From Bin22 sp965207275 (GTDB taxonomy: Bacteria; Chloroflexota; Dehalococcoidia; Lucifugimonadales; UBA3495): a DNA stretch of 64,000 bases. The stretch covers positions 1,144,827-1,208,826 of the forward strand of contig CBDBMH010000001.1 of the NCBI GenBank assembly GCA_965207275.1, in the 5' to 3' direction. The notes beneath the pieces were generated by a model that saw only the letters and a list, made by a program, of their open reading frames with translations, did no database searches and was not told where the DNA came from. Below, piece after piece: positions 8,675 through 16,616 of the stretch. The number at the start of each line of letters is the position of its first letter. The stretch's first letter is position 1. The translations under genes were made by a program, and so were the position numbers.

Positions 8675-9847
8675 TCAACGGCTGGCAGAATTTGCGGGAA
8701 GGGGCTCCAGCCGCAGCAGCCGGTCGTCGCCTTCCCGGGGGCTGCCCCTTCCATCCCGGTTGCTGGTGGTGAAGTAGAGGTAGCCGTCGGGGCCCATGAC
8801 CACTGCCCGCAGACGACCGTACTGTCCCTGGAACAGGATCTGCCGGGAGACCACCCTGCGGTAATCCGGTGGCTCCAGCGTCACCCGCTGCAGGTGGGAG
8901 CTTTTGAGCGCCGCGAAGACCAGGTTTCCCCGCCAGGCGTCGGGAAGTCCGTTCCCCGTAACGAAAGCCGCCCCGGCGATAGCTACGGTTGGCGTCAGGG
9001 ACAGGGCGGCGTCAACGTACCTGGAGTCGCCGGCGGCGCCGGTGACCTCGGGCCAGCCGTAGTTCTGCCCCGACAGGAGGACATTCACCTCGTCATCGGT
9101 GGCGGGCCCGTGCTCGGTGATGAAGGTGTCGCCGGTAACGGGATGCCAGTCCAGGCCCTGGGGATTGCGATGGCCCCAGGTATAGACCAGGGACCCGGGG
9201 AAGGGATTGTCCGGCGGCACGGACCCATCATCACCCAGGCGCAGCACCTTGCCGGCCAGGGAATCCAGGTCCTGGGACAGGCCGGGGACGGTGGCGTCGC
9301 CGGTGGTGGCGTAGAGGTAACCGTCGGGGCCAAATCGGATGCGGCAGCCGTCGTGGCGGGTGGCCCCGGGAATGCGGTCGAGGATGACCTGGTGATCGCC
9401 GGCCCGGTCGCCCCGGTCTGTGAGACGGGCGATGCGGTTGAACGTTCGCCCTCCCTCCCGGTAGGTATAGCAGATGTAGAGATGGCCATTGACAGCGAAG
9501 TCCGGGTGGAGGGCGATGCCCATCAGGCCGGCCTCGGAACGGTGAAAGACGTCGATGACGGCGTAGGGGGCCTCCTGGAGGACGTCGTCCTTCACCACCC
9601 GGATGCGGCCCGGCCGCTCGGTGATCAGGATGCGGCCGTCGGGGGTGAAGGCCAGGTCCCAGGGCACCTCCAGTCCCGCCACCACCGTTTGCACGCCCAG
9701 GTCCGGAGGAAGTTCCACCACCTCGGCGGCTACTGTACCGGAAGAATTGCCGCCGGACGCGCCGGAAAGGAAGGGCTGGCAGGCCGTCAAAACAAAGGCC
9801 GATACCAGCAGGAATAACGGAAAGATGCGGGAGGGGATTCGATGCAT
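8675..9847 (-). CDS. PQQ-dependent sugar (glucose/sorbosone-type) dehydrogenase, lipoprotein
   Basis: Six-bladed beta-propeller soluble aldose dehydrogenase family; oxidises sugars outside the cytoplasmic membrane with PQQ. The first 23 residues form a lipoprotein signal ending LTAC, so it should be membrane-anchored. Family motifs: VPWDLAFTPDGRILITERPGRIRV, GLMGIALHPDFAVNGHLYICYT, RHDGCRIRFGPDGYLYATTGD, WGHRNPQGLDWHP, TEHGPATDDEVN, and the C-terminal GPDGYLYFTTSNRDGRG. 390 residues is typical. No PQQ-synthesis gene is nearby. The start at 9847 gives the full signal peptide. Confidence 0.9.
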   Translation of the reverse strand: MHRIPSRIFPLFLLVSAFVLTACQPFLSGASGGNSSGTVAAEVVELPPDLGVQTVVAGLEVPWDLAFTPDGRILITERPGRIRVVKDDVLQEAPYAVIDVFHRSEAGLMGIALHPDFAVNGHLYICYTYREGGRTFNRIARLTDRGDRAGDHQVILDRIPGATRHDGCRIRFGPDGYLYATTGDATVPGLSQDLDSLAGKVLRLGDDGSVPPDNPFPGSLVYTWGHRNPQGLDWHPVTGDTFITEHGPATDDEVNVLLSGQNYGWPEVTGAAGDSRYVDAALSLTPTVAIAGAAFVTGNGLPDAWRGNLVFAALKSSHLQRVTLEPPDYRRVVSRQILFQGQYGRLRAVVMGPDGYLYFTTSNRDGRGSPREGDDRLLRLEPLPANSASR

Positions 9848-9946
9848 AGACTCCGTGTCTCCGTGACTGTACTGGCCAGATACAACCTGCCCTCAATTGC
9901 TGAAAGGCAATCGTGTCCTAATCCTCGCTATTTGCTGAGACCTTAG

Positions 9947-10060
9947 TCATGTCGCCCTGAGCTTGTCGAAGGGCCTGAAATCCTTCTATTCAACTTGGTT
10001 ACGGGTCCGAAACCGACTCGTGGGCAGGGGAAAAGATTCTTCGGCTTCCCTCAGAATGAC
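9947..10060. repeat. Dispersed palindromic repeat (GAGCTTGTCGAA family)
   Basis: Contains CCTGAGCTTGTCGAAGGG and, about 70 bases on, CTTCCCTCAGAATGACA in near-inverse arrangement. The 12-mer GAGCTTGTCGAA recurs at 19389-19400 and inverted at 19425-19436. Lies in the gap upstream of the asparaginase-like gene, which otherwise shows no gene from 9848 to 10178. Confidence 0.6.
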
Positions 10061-10178
10061 AACTTGCCAAGATACGATTACCCCGCAGTTTCAGCTCAAT
10101 TCAGGCCGACGGCTGATTATATGCCCTATACTTACAGCATACGAAACCCTGTCCCAATTGGCAAAAGGAGAACCAGCC

Positions 10179-11189
10179 ATGACCAGCGCCCAGAAGCCCA
10201 AGGTGTATCTCATCGGAACCGGCGGGTCCATTTCCTTCGTTGGCGACTACCGGACCGACTATATCAACTACAGCTACCGCAACCGGCACCTGACCATCGA
10301 GCAGATGCTGGACAACATACCGGAGGCGCGGGAGTTTGCCGACGTCCTGCCCGAGCAACTGGTCAACGTGGGCAGCGCCAATATCCTGCCCAGCCACTGG
10401 CTGCAGCTGACCCGCCGCATCAATGACATCTTCGCCCTGGACGCCCAGGCCGCCGGCGTGGCCGTCACCCACGGCACGGCCACCCTGGAGGAGACGGCCT
10501 ACTTCCTGAATCTGACGGTTAAGGACCGGAGGCCGGTGGTAGTCACCGGGGCCATGCGGCCCCCCACGGGCATGGGCACCGACGCCGACCTCAACCTGCT
10601 GGACTGCATCCGGGTGGCCGCCGCGCCCCAGTCGGCCGGGCGGGGAACGCTGACGGTGTTGAACAACGAAATCCAGGCGGCCCGGGACGTGACCAAGAGC
10701 AACAGCTACCGCCTGGAGACTTTTCGCTCAGGGGAACTGGGCTGCCTGGGCTACGCCGACTCCGACGAGGAGGTGGTCTTCTACCGCAGTCCCGCCCGGA
10801 CCCACACGGCGGATTCGGAATTTGACGTGGCCGGCCTGGGGGAACTGCCCCGGGTGGACATCGCCTACGCCTATGCCGGGGCCGACGGGCTGGTGATCAA
10901 CGCCCTGGCGGAAGCCGGGGTGAAGGGCATCGTGGCCGCCGGGCTGGGCGGGGGCAGCTCGTCGCCGGAATTCATGGCGGCGCTGAAGCAGGCAGGAGAG
11001 GCAGGCATACCGGTGGTCATCGCCACCCAGACGGGCAACGGCCGGGTAATGCGCACCCGCCGCTTCCTGGAGGACGGTTACATCGCCGCCGACAACCTCG
11101 CCCCCAAAAAGGCCCGGATTCTATTGATGCTGGCGCTGACGAAGACGGATGATCCGGCGGAGATACAGCGGATGATGCTGGAGTATTAG
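10179..11189 (+). CDS. L-asparaginase-like amidohydrolase (type I/II fold)
   Basis: Asparaginase/glutaminase family. ATG at 10179 has AAAAGGAG with an 8-base spacer; the frame extends upstream to 9963 but only through a repeat. 336 residues, normal for the family. Family motifs are changed at key sites: the first nucleophile motif is GTGGSIS (Ser where TGGTIA has Thr), the second is HGTATLEETA (Ala where HGTDTLEETA has the substrate-binding Asp), while VTKSNSYRLETF keeps the catalytic Lys. So the fold is clear but asparagine may not be the substrate. Cytoplasmic, no signal peptide. Followed by a perfect 26-base palindrome. Confidence 0.85.
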   Translation: MTSAQKPKVYLIGTGGSISFVGDYRTDYINYSYRNRHLTIEQMLDNIPEAREFADVLPEQLVNVGSANILPSHWLQLTRRINDIFALDAQAAGVAVTHGTATLEETAYFLNLTVKDRRPVVVTGAMRPPTGMGTDADLNLLDCIRVAAAPQSAGRGTLTVLNNEIQAARDVTKSNSYRLETFRSGELGCLGYADSDEEVVFYRSPARTHTADSEFDVAGLGELPRVDIAYAYAGADGLVINALAEAGVKGIVAAGLGGGSSSPEFMAALKQAGEAGIPVVIATQTGNGRVMRTRRFLEDGYIAADNLAPKKARILLMLALTKTDDPAEIQRMMLEY

Positions 11190-11278
11190 GCTTCCACAAA
11201 GGACACGAATGGGGGACGCAGAGGATTGATTCACGTATCCGCCGCGGCGGACGAATGTTCCCTGTTGCTCGAACCATT

Positions 11279-11304
11279 GAGGGCCCCGAAATTTCGGGGC
11301 CCTC
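11279..11304. terminator. Palindromic terminator after the asparaginase-like gene
   Basis: GAGGGCCCCGAAA/TTTCGGGGCCCTC is a perfect 26-base palindrome, 90 bases after the stop and 34 bases before the convergent CoA-transferase stop. Probably serves both directions. Confidence 0.7.
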
Positions 11305-11337
11305 TCATTTGTACTACTTCTTGGACAAGAACGGGGG

Positions 11338-12564
11338 TTAGCCCGGTATGTCGTCGTAGTGGTCGAACTCGGCGATTACGTTTCCTTCCCGGAGCAGGGT
11401 GATTTCCTCCTCGGTGTAGCCCAGCAGGCTGCCCAGGACCTCCTCGTTGTGCTCGCCCACCTGGGGGGTGGAGCCCACCACCGCCGGGGTGCGGCTGAAG
11501 TGCCAGAAGTCGCCGGACACCGCAATGGTGCCGGCCAGGAAGTCGGGGACCTCCTGCAGCGCGCCCCGCTCCCAGGGATGGGGGTCCGCCGCCGCCTGGG
11601 GAATGGTGTTCACCGGGGCGGCCACCACGTCGTGGCGGGTGAAGTGTTCAATCACCTGGGCCATGGTCATGTCGGCCATCAGTTCCCGCATGGCCTGGTT
11701 GATTTCCGACCCGTTGCGGCCCCGCTCGTGGCGGGTGGTGAAGCGGGGGTCCTCCAGCCACTCGGGGCGGCCCAGGGCGTTGCAGACCCGGTGCCAGTGG
11801 TGCTGGTCGCCGGCGGAAATCAGCACCCAGCCGTCCTTGCAGGGATAGGTGCCGCTGGGGGGCGCCGCCGACTCGCCCCGGCGGGGTTCCACGCCGGCGC
11901 CGTGGTAGGCGGTAATGGGGATTTCGGTGTAGCTGTAGCCCGTGTCGGCCAGGCATACGTCGATGCACTGGCCCTCGCCGGAGCGTTCCCGCTCGTGCAG
12001 GGCGGCCAGGGTGCCGATGGCAGCGTGCAGGGCGGTGGTGCGGTCGATGATGGGTACACCGGCCCGAATGGGCGGCATCCCGTCCTCGCCGGTTACCATG
12101 GCGATGCCCGACATGGTCTGGCCGATGGGGTCGTAGCCGATCTTCTCCCGGTAGGGACCGAACTGGCCATAGGCGGAGACGTTGACCATGATGATGCGGG
12201 GGTTCAGCTCCTTGAGCACGTCATAGCCGAAGCCCATGGTCTCAATGGTGCCGGGGCGGAAGTTCTGCAGGATAACGTCGGAGACCTTGACCAGGCGCCG
12301 CAGGGCCTCCTTGCCCTCCTCCTTGCGCAGGTCCATGCTGAGGCTCTTCTTGCCGCTGTTGTACTGCACCCAGTAGGCGCTCTGCTTGCGCACCCAGGGG
12401 CCGTGGTAGCGGGTCTCCTCGCCGCCCAGGCGTTCCACCTTGATTACCTCGGCGCCCATGCGGGCCAGCACCTGGGCGCAACGGGGACCGGCCTGGTGGC
12501 GCCCCAGGTCAATAACTCGAATGCCGCTCAAGGGACTATTGCCGGAATTGGTGCCGTCTGCCAT
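11338..12564 (-). CDS. Class III CoA-transferase (CaiB/BaiF, formyl-CoA transferase family)
   Basis: Moves CoA between carboxylic acids through an aspartyl-CoA thioester. Motifs: LSGIRVIDLGRHQAGPRCAQVLARMGAEVIKVE at the N-terminus, YNSGKKSLSMDLRKEEGKE, ILQNFRPGTIETMGFGYD, and the catalytic Asp region CIDVCLADTGYSY. The ATG at 12564 follows GAGGGG; the frame opens further to 12672 without family similarity. 408 residues is normal. Substrate acids are unknown. Its promoter region is only about 90 bases from the inserted IS1380 pair. Confidence 0.9.
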   Translation of the reverse strand: MADGTNSGNSPLSGIRVIDLGRHQAGPRCAQVLARMGAEVIKVERLGGEETRYHGPWVRKQSAYWVQYNSGKKSLSMDLRKEEGKEALRRLVKVSDVILQNFRPGTIETMGFGYDVLKELNPRIIMVNVSAYGQFGPYREKIGYDPIGQTMSGIAMVTGEDGMPPIRAGVPIIDRTTALHAAIGTLAALHERERSGEGQCIDVCLADTGYSYTEIPITAYHGAGVEPRRGESAAPPSGTYPCKDGWVLISAGDQHHWHRVCNALGRPEWLEDPRFTTRHERGRNGSEINQAMRELMADMTMAQVIEHFTRHDVVAAPVNTIPQAAADPHPWERGALQEVPDFLAGTIAVSGDFWHFSRTPAVVGSTPQVGEHNEEVLGSLLGYTEEEITLLREGNVIAEFDHYDDIPG

Positions 12565-12688
12565 CTGAAACACCCCTCGTTCCTCTAATTTTCTATCAGG
12601 CTGCTGGTTTCGGCCTAATTTACCACCGCAGGCGGGAAAGGGCAAGGCGGGCCATCTACCCAAATCCACCACCTAATGGGAGGAAAAG

Positions 12689-12758
12689 ACCTCGTTGGAG
12701 CCAGCGGCAAAGCTGGCTATGATGGTTACGGGACAAACACAACCATCACCAACGAGGT
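12689..12758 (+). promoter_or_regulatory. Three-way-junction leader that buries the transposase ribosome site (copy 1)
   Basis: ACCTCGTTGG (12689-12698) pairs with CCAACGAGGT (12749-12758). Inside are two hairpins: AGCCAGC/GCTGGCT (12699-12718, 6-base loop) and TGATGGTT/AACCATCA (12720-12748, 13-base loop). Only one base between stems is unpaired. The 3' outer strand contains the GAGG ribosome site 10 bases before the transposase ATG, so the fold should limit translation. Seen in sequence; the regulatory role is inferred. Confidence 0.7.
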
Positions 12759-12767
12759 GCAGTCATT

Positions 12768-14291
12768 ATGCAACAGGGAGTCCTGCCATTCCAGTATGGG
12801 ACGGAGCATCGCGCGGGGGGCATGACGGGGCTGTCGGGGTTGGCGGTCTATCTGGAAATGGCCGATGCGATGGGGCTGGGCGAGTCGATCCGGCGCTACG
12901 TGAAGGTCAAGGAGGGCGGACAGGGATGGACGGACCGGCAGATGGTCACCGCGCTGGTGCTGCTGAATCTGGCCGGTGGAGAAGGAGTGGACGACCTCCG
13001 GGTGCTGGAAGGGGACGAGGGTCTGGGCCGGATGTTGGGCCGGGTGGAGACGCACCGGCAGCGGGCTTGTGAGCGCCGGGAGGAGGGCAGCCGGTGGCGG
13101 GGCGGGCGGCGCCGCAGCGTCCCGTCTCCGTCGGCGGTGTTCCGGTACCTGGGCCGGTTCCACGACCCGGTTCAGGAGGAGGCCAGGCAGCCCCATACGG
13201 CGTACATACCCGCGCCCAGCGGCGCGCTGCGCGGGCTGGGGAAGGTCAACGCCGAGATGATGAGCTTCGTCCGGGACCACCTGGAGCAGGAGCAGGCGAC
13301 GCTGGACATGGACGCGACGCTGATCGAGACCTACAAGCAGGAGGCGCTGTACTGCTACCAGGGCTACAAGGCCTACCAGCCGATGGTCACCTACTGGGCC
13401 GAGGCGGACCTGGTGGTCCATTCGGAGTTCCGGGACGGCAACGTGCCAGCGGGGTTCGAGCAACTGCGGGTGTTGCGGGAGTCGCTGGCCCATCTGCCGG
13501 AGGGCGTGGTGAAGGTGATGCTGCGGTCGGACACGGCGGGGTACCAAGTTGAGTTGTTGCGGTACTGCGCCGAGGGGAGGGATGAGCGGTTCGGAGTGAT
13601 CGAATTCGCGGTGGGGGCGGACGTCACGGAGGGGTTCAAGCGTGCGGCAGCCGAAGTGGAGGAGAGCCAGTGGCGCCGGTTGCCCCGGATGGTGGGGGAG
13701 TTGGCGGTGGAGACGGAACAGGAGTGGGCCGAGGTGGACTTCGTGCCCGATAGATTGGCTTATTCCAAGAATGATCCCGACTACCGTTTCATAGCGGTCC
13801 GGGAGCCGCTGAGGCGGCCGCCGCTGCCGGGCATGGAGGATGACCTGGAGTTGTCGGTTCCGGCGATGGAGATGCCGGACCGGGGCTGGTACAAGATCCG
13901 GGGGATAGTGACTAACCGGGAGCTACCGGGAGATGAGGTGGTGCGGTGGTACCGGGAGAGATGCGGGAAGGGCGAGGAGGTGCATGGTGTGCTGAAGGAG
14001 GACTTGGCTGGCGGGAGGCTGCCGTCGGGACAGTTCGGGGCCAACGCGGCCTGGTGGGCGATAGCGGCGCTGGCGTTCAACCTGAACTCGGCGGTCAAGC
14101 AGTTGGCCCTGGGCGGTCAGTGGGTGAACAAGCGGCTCAAGGCGGTGCGCTTTGCTCTGATCAATCTGGCCGGACGGGTGGTCTGCCACGCCAGGAAGCT
14201 GCTGATCCGGCTGGCCCGGGGCCATCCATCCTTCCCGCTGCTGGCGGGAGCGCACCGGAGAATAGCGGCGCTGGCCCACGGCCCACCCTGA
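12768..14291 (+). CDS. IS1380-family DDE transposase, copy 1
   Basis: 507 residues. DDE catalytic core with TLDMDATLIETYKQEALYCYQGYKAYQPM (first Asp), LRSDTAGYQ (second Asp) and WYRERCGKGEEVHGVLKEDLAGGRLPSGQFGANAAWW (Glu region), the arrangement of IS1380-type transposases. Full length, no frameshift. ATG at 12768, ribosome site AACGAGGTG is inside the leader stem. Identical in protein sequence to the second copy at 14663-16186, so the element was mobile or duplicated recently. Confidence 0.9.
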   Translation: MQQGVLPFQYGTEHRAGGMTGLSGLAVYLEMADAMGLGESIRRYVKVKEGGQGWTDRQMVTALVLLNLAGGEGVDDLRVLEGDEGLGRMLGRVETHRQRACERREEGSRWRGGRRRSVPSPSAVFRYLGRFHDPVQEEARQPHTAYIPAPSGALRGLGKVNAEMMSFVRDHLEQEQATLDMDATLIETYKQEALYCYQGYKAYQPMVTYWAEADLVVHSEFRDGNVPAGFEQLRVLRESLAHLPEGVVKVMLRSDTAGYQVELLRYCAEGRDERFGVIEFAVGADVTEGFKRAAAEVEESQWRRLPRMVGELAVETEQEWAEVDFVPDRLAYSKNDPDYRFIAVREPLRRPPLPGMEDDLELSVPAMEMPDRGWYKIRGIVTNRELPGDEVVRWYRERCGKGEEVHGVLKEDLAGGRLPSGQFGANAAWWAIAALAFNLNSAVKQLALGGQWVNKRLKAVRFALINLAGRVVCHARKLLIRLARGHPSFPLLAGAHRRIAALAHGPP

Positions 14292-14583
14292 CCTGGGACG
14301 GTCTGCGCCACTACCGACGGGCATTCAAGCGACGGGGACTCCCGCCGTAGGGACACTGCGCCCTTCTCCAGGACCGGTTGGCATAGACCTCGCCCTGGCG
14401 TCGCCGGCCAACGCCCCAATATCCCCTTCCAGCGCCTACTCCTGCCACGCCAACCCACTGCCAACCTGTCAGCCGTCAGCCGATGCCCCAACCGGCCCAA
14501 TCAAGGAGCCCCAAAACCATTTTTCTCCCATTAGGTGGTGGATTTGGGTCTACCCCAAATCCACCACCTAATGGGAGGAAAAG

Positions 14584-14653
14584 ACCTCGTTGGAGCCAGC
14601 GGCAAAGCTGGCTATGATGGTTACGGGACAAACACAACCATCACCAACGAGGT
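14584..14653 (+). promoter_or_regulatory. Three-way-junction leader, copy 2
   Basis: Same fold as 12689-12758, shifted by 1,895 bases; the outer stem again covers the ribosome site of the transposase. Confidence 0.7.
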
Positions 14654-14662
14654 GCAGTCATT

Positions 14663-16186
14663 ATGCAACAGGGAGTCCTGCCATTCCAGTATGGGACGGA
14701 GCATCGCGCGGGGGGCATGACGGGGCTGTCGGGGTTGGCGGTCTATCTGGAAATGGCCGATGCGATGGGGCTGGGCGAGTCGATCCGGCGCTACGTGAAG
14801 GTCAAGGAGGGCGGACAGGGATGGACGGACCGGCAGATGGTCACCGCGCTGGTGCTGCTGAATCTGGCCGGTGGAGAAGGAGTGGACGACCTCCGGGTGC
14901 TGGAAGGGGACGAGGGTCTGGGCCGGATGTTGGGCCGGGTGGAGACGCACCGGCAGCGGGCTTGTGAGCGCCGGGAGGAGGGCAGCCGGTGGCGGGGCGG
15001 GCGGCGCCGCAGCGTCCCGTCTCCGTCGGCGGTGTTCCGGTACCTGGGCCGGTTCCACGACCCGGTTCAGGAGGAGGCCAGGCAGCCCCATACGGCGTAC
15101 ATACCCGCGCCCAGCGGCGCGCTGCGCGGGCTGGGGAAGGTCAACGCCGAGATGATGAGCTTCGTCCGGGACCACCTGGAGCAGGAGCAGGCGACGCTGG
15201 ACATGGACGCGACGCTGATCGAGACCTACAAGCAGGAGGCGCTGTACTGCTACCAGGGCTACAAGGCCTACCAGCCGATGGTCACCTACTGGGCCGAGGC
15301 GGACCTGGTGGTCCATTCGGAGTTCCGGGACGGCAACGTGCCAGCGGGGTTCGAGCAACTGCGGGTGTTGCGGGAGTCGCTGGCCCATCTGCCGGAGGGC
15401 GTGGTGAAGGTGATGCTGCGGTCGGACACGGCGGGGTACCAAGTTGAGTTGTTGCGGTACTGCGCCGAGGGGAGGGATGAGCGGTTCGGAGTGATCGAAT
15501 TCGCGGTGGGGGCGGACGTCACGGAGGGGTTCAAGCGTGCGGCAGCCGAAGTGGAGGAGAGCCAGTGGCGCCGGTTGCCCCGGATGGTGGGGGAGTTGGC
15601 GGTGGAGACGGAACAGGAGTGGGCCGAGGTGGACTTCGTGCCCGATAGATTGGCTTATTCCAAGAATGATCCCGACTACCGTTTCATAGCGGTCCGGGAG
15701 CCGCTGAGGCGGCCGCCGCTGCCGGGCATGGAGGATGACCTGGAGTTGTCGGTTCCGGCGATGGAGATGCCGGACCGGGGCTGGTACAAGATCCGGGGGA
15801 TAGTGACTAACCGGGAGCTACCGGGAGATGAGGTGGTGCGGTGGTACCGGGAGAGATGCGGGAAGGGCGAGGAGGTGCATGGTGTGCTGAAGGAGGACTT
15901 GGCTGGCGGGAGGCTGCCGTCGGGACAGTTCGGGGCCAACGCGGCCTGGTGGGCGATAGCGGCGCTGGCGTTCAACCTGAACTCGGCGGTCAAGCAGTTG
16001 GCCCTGGGCGGTCAGTGGGTGAACAAGCGGCTCAAGGCGGTGCGCTTTGCTCTGATCAATCTGGCCGGACGGGTGGTCTGCCACGCCAGGAAGCTGCTGA
16101 TCCGGCTGGCCCGGGGCCATCCATCCTTCCCGCTGCTGGCGGGAGCGCACCGGAGAATAGCGGCGCTGGCCCACGGCCCACCCTGA
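14663..16186 (+). CDS. IS1380-family DDE transposase, copy 2
   Basis: 507 residues, identical to the copy at 12768-14291, complete with the same three acidic motifs. It lies in the same orientation. With two intact genes and directly abutting ends between the copies, the dimer junction could itself be a transposition substrate. Confidence 0.9.
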   Translation: MQQGVLPFQYGTEHRAGGMTGLSGLAVYLEMADAMGLGESIRRYVKVKEGGQGWTDRQMVTALVLLNLAGGEGVDDLRVLEGDEGLGRMLGRVETHRQRACERREEGSRWRGGRRRSVPSPSAVFRYLGRFHDPVQEEARQPHTAYIPAPSGALRGLGKVNAEMMSFVRDHLEQEQATLDMDATLIETYKQEALYCYQGYKAYQPMVTYWAEADLVVHSEFRDGNVPAGFEQLRVLRESLAHLPEGVVKVMLRSDTAGYQVELLRYCAEGRDERFGVIEFAVGADVTEGFKRAAAEVEESQWRRLPRMVGELAVETEQEWAEVDFVPDRLAYSKNDPDYRFIAVREPLRRPPLPGMEDDLELSVPAMEMPDRGWYKIRGIVTNRELPGDEVVRWYRERCGKGEEVHGVLKEDLAGGRLPSGQFGANAAWWAIAALAFNLNSAVKQLALGGQWVNKRLKAVRFALINLAGRVVCHARKLLIRLARGHPSFPLLAGAHRRIAALAHGPP

Positions 16187-16616
16187 CCTGGGACGGTCTG
16201 CGCCACTACCGACGGGCATTCAAGCGACGGGGACTCCCGCCGTAGGGACACTGCGCCCTTCTCCAGGACCGGTTGGCATAGACCTCGCCCTGGCGTCGCC
16301 GGCCAACGCCCCAATATCCCCTTCCAGCGCCTACTCCTGCCACGCCAACCCACTGCCAACCTGTCAGCCGTCAGCCGATGCCCCAACCGGCCCAATCAAG
16401 GAGCCCCAAAACCATTTTTCTCCCATTAGGTGGTGGATTTGGGTCTACCCACGAGTGGGCGGCACCAGGCGCTTCAGGTGCTGATGGAATGCGCCATTGC
16501 CTCGATGGTTGGCGCCGCCGTCTCTTCAGCCGGAAGATGCGACCTCTCCCGGGCAAATCTATTCCCGGCTTCGCAGGTTGGTGATTCTTGGGGGGAAATC
16601 GTGGATAATAAGGACG

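Larger units (their letters stand above)
12659..14548 (+). mobile_element. IS1380-family insertion sequence, copy 1 of a tandem dimer
   Basis: 1,890 bp bounded by perfect 24-bp inverted repeats beginning CCCAAATCCACC (12659-12682 and 14525-14548). TCTA precedes the left end (12655-12658). It encodes one DDE transposase preceded by a structured leader, and has about 255 noncoding bases after the gene. The base sequence appears identical to copy 2, which starts after a 5-base spacer TCTAC. Confidence 0.9.
14554..16443 (+). mobile_element. IS1380-family insertion sequence, copy 2 of a tandem dimer
   Basis: Same 1,890-bp unit in the same orientation, bounded by the same 24-bp inverted repeats (14554-14577, 16420-16443) and followed by TCTA (16444-16447), the outer half of the target duplication seen before copy 1. 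Exactly 1,895 bases separate all features of the two copies. Confidence 0.9.

Noticed and set aside
8443..8754. A 103-codon minus frame overlapping the end of the sugar dehydrogenase
   Set aside because: Overlaps a well-supported gene by 80 bases, no ribosome site and no recognisable domain.
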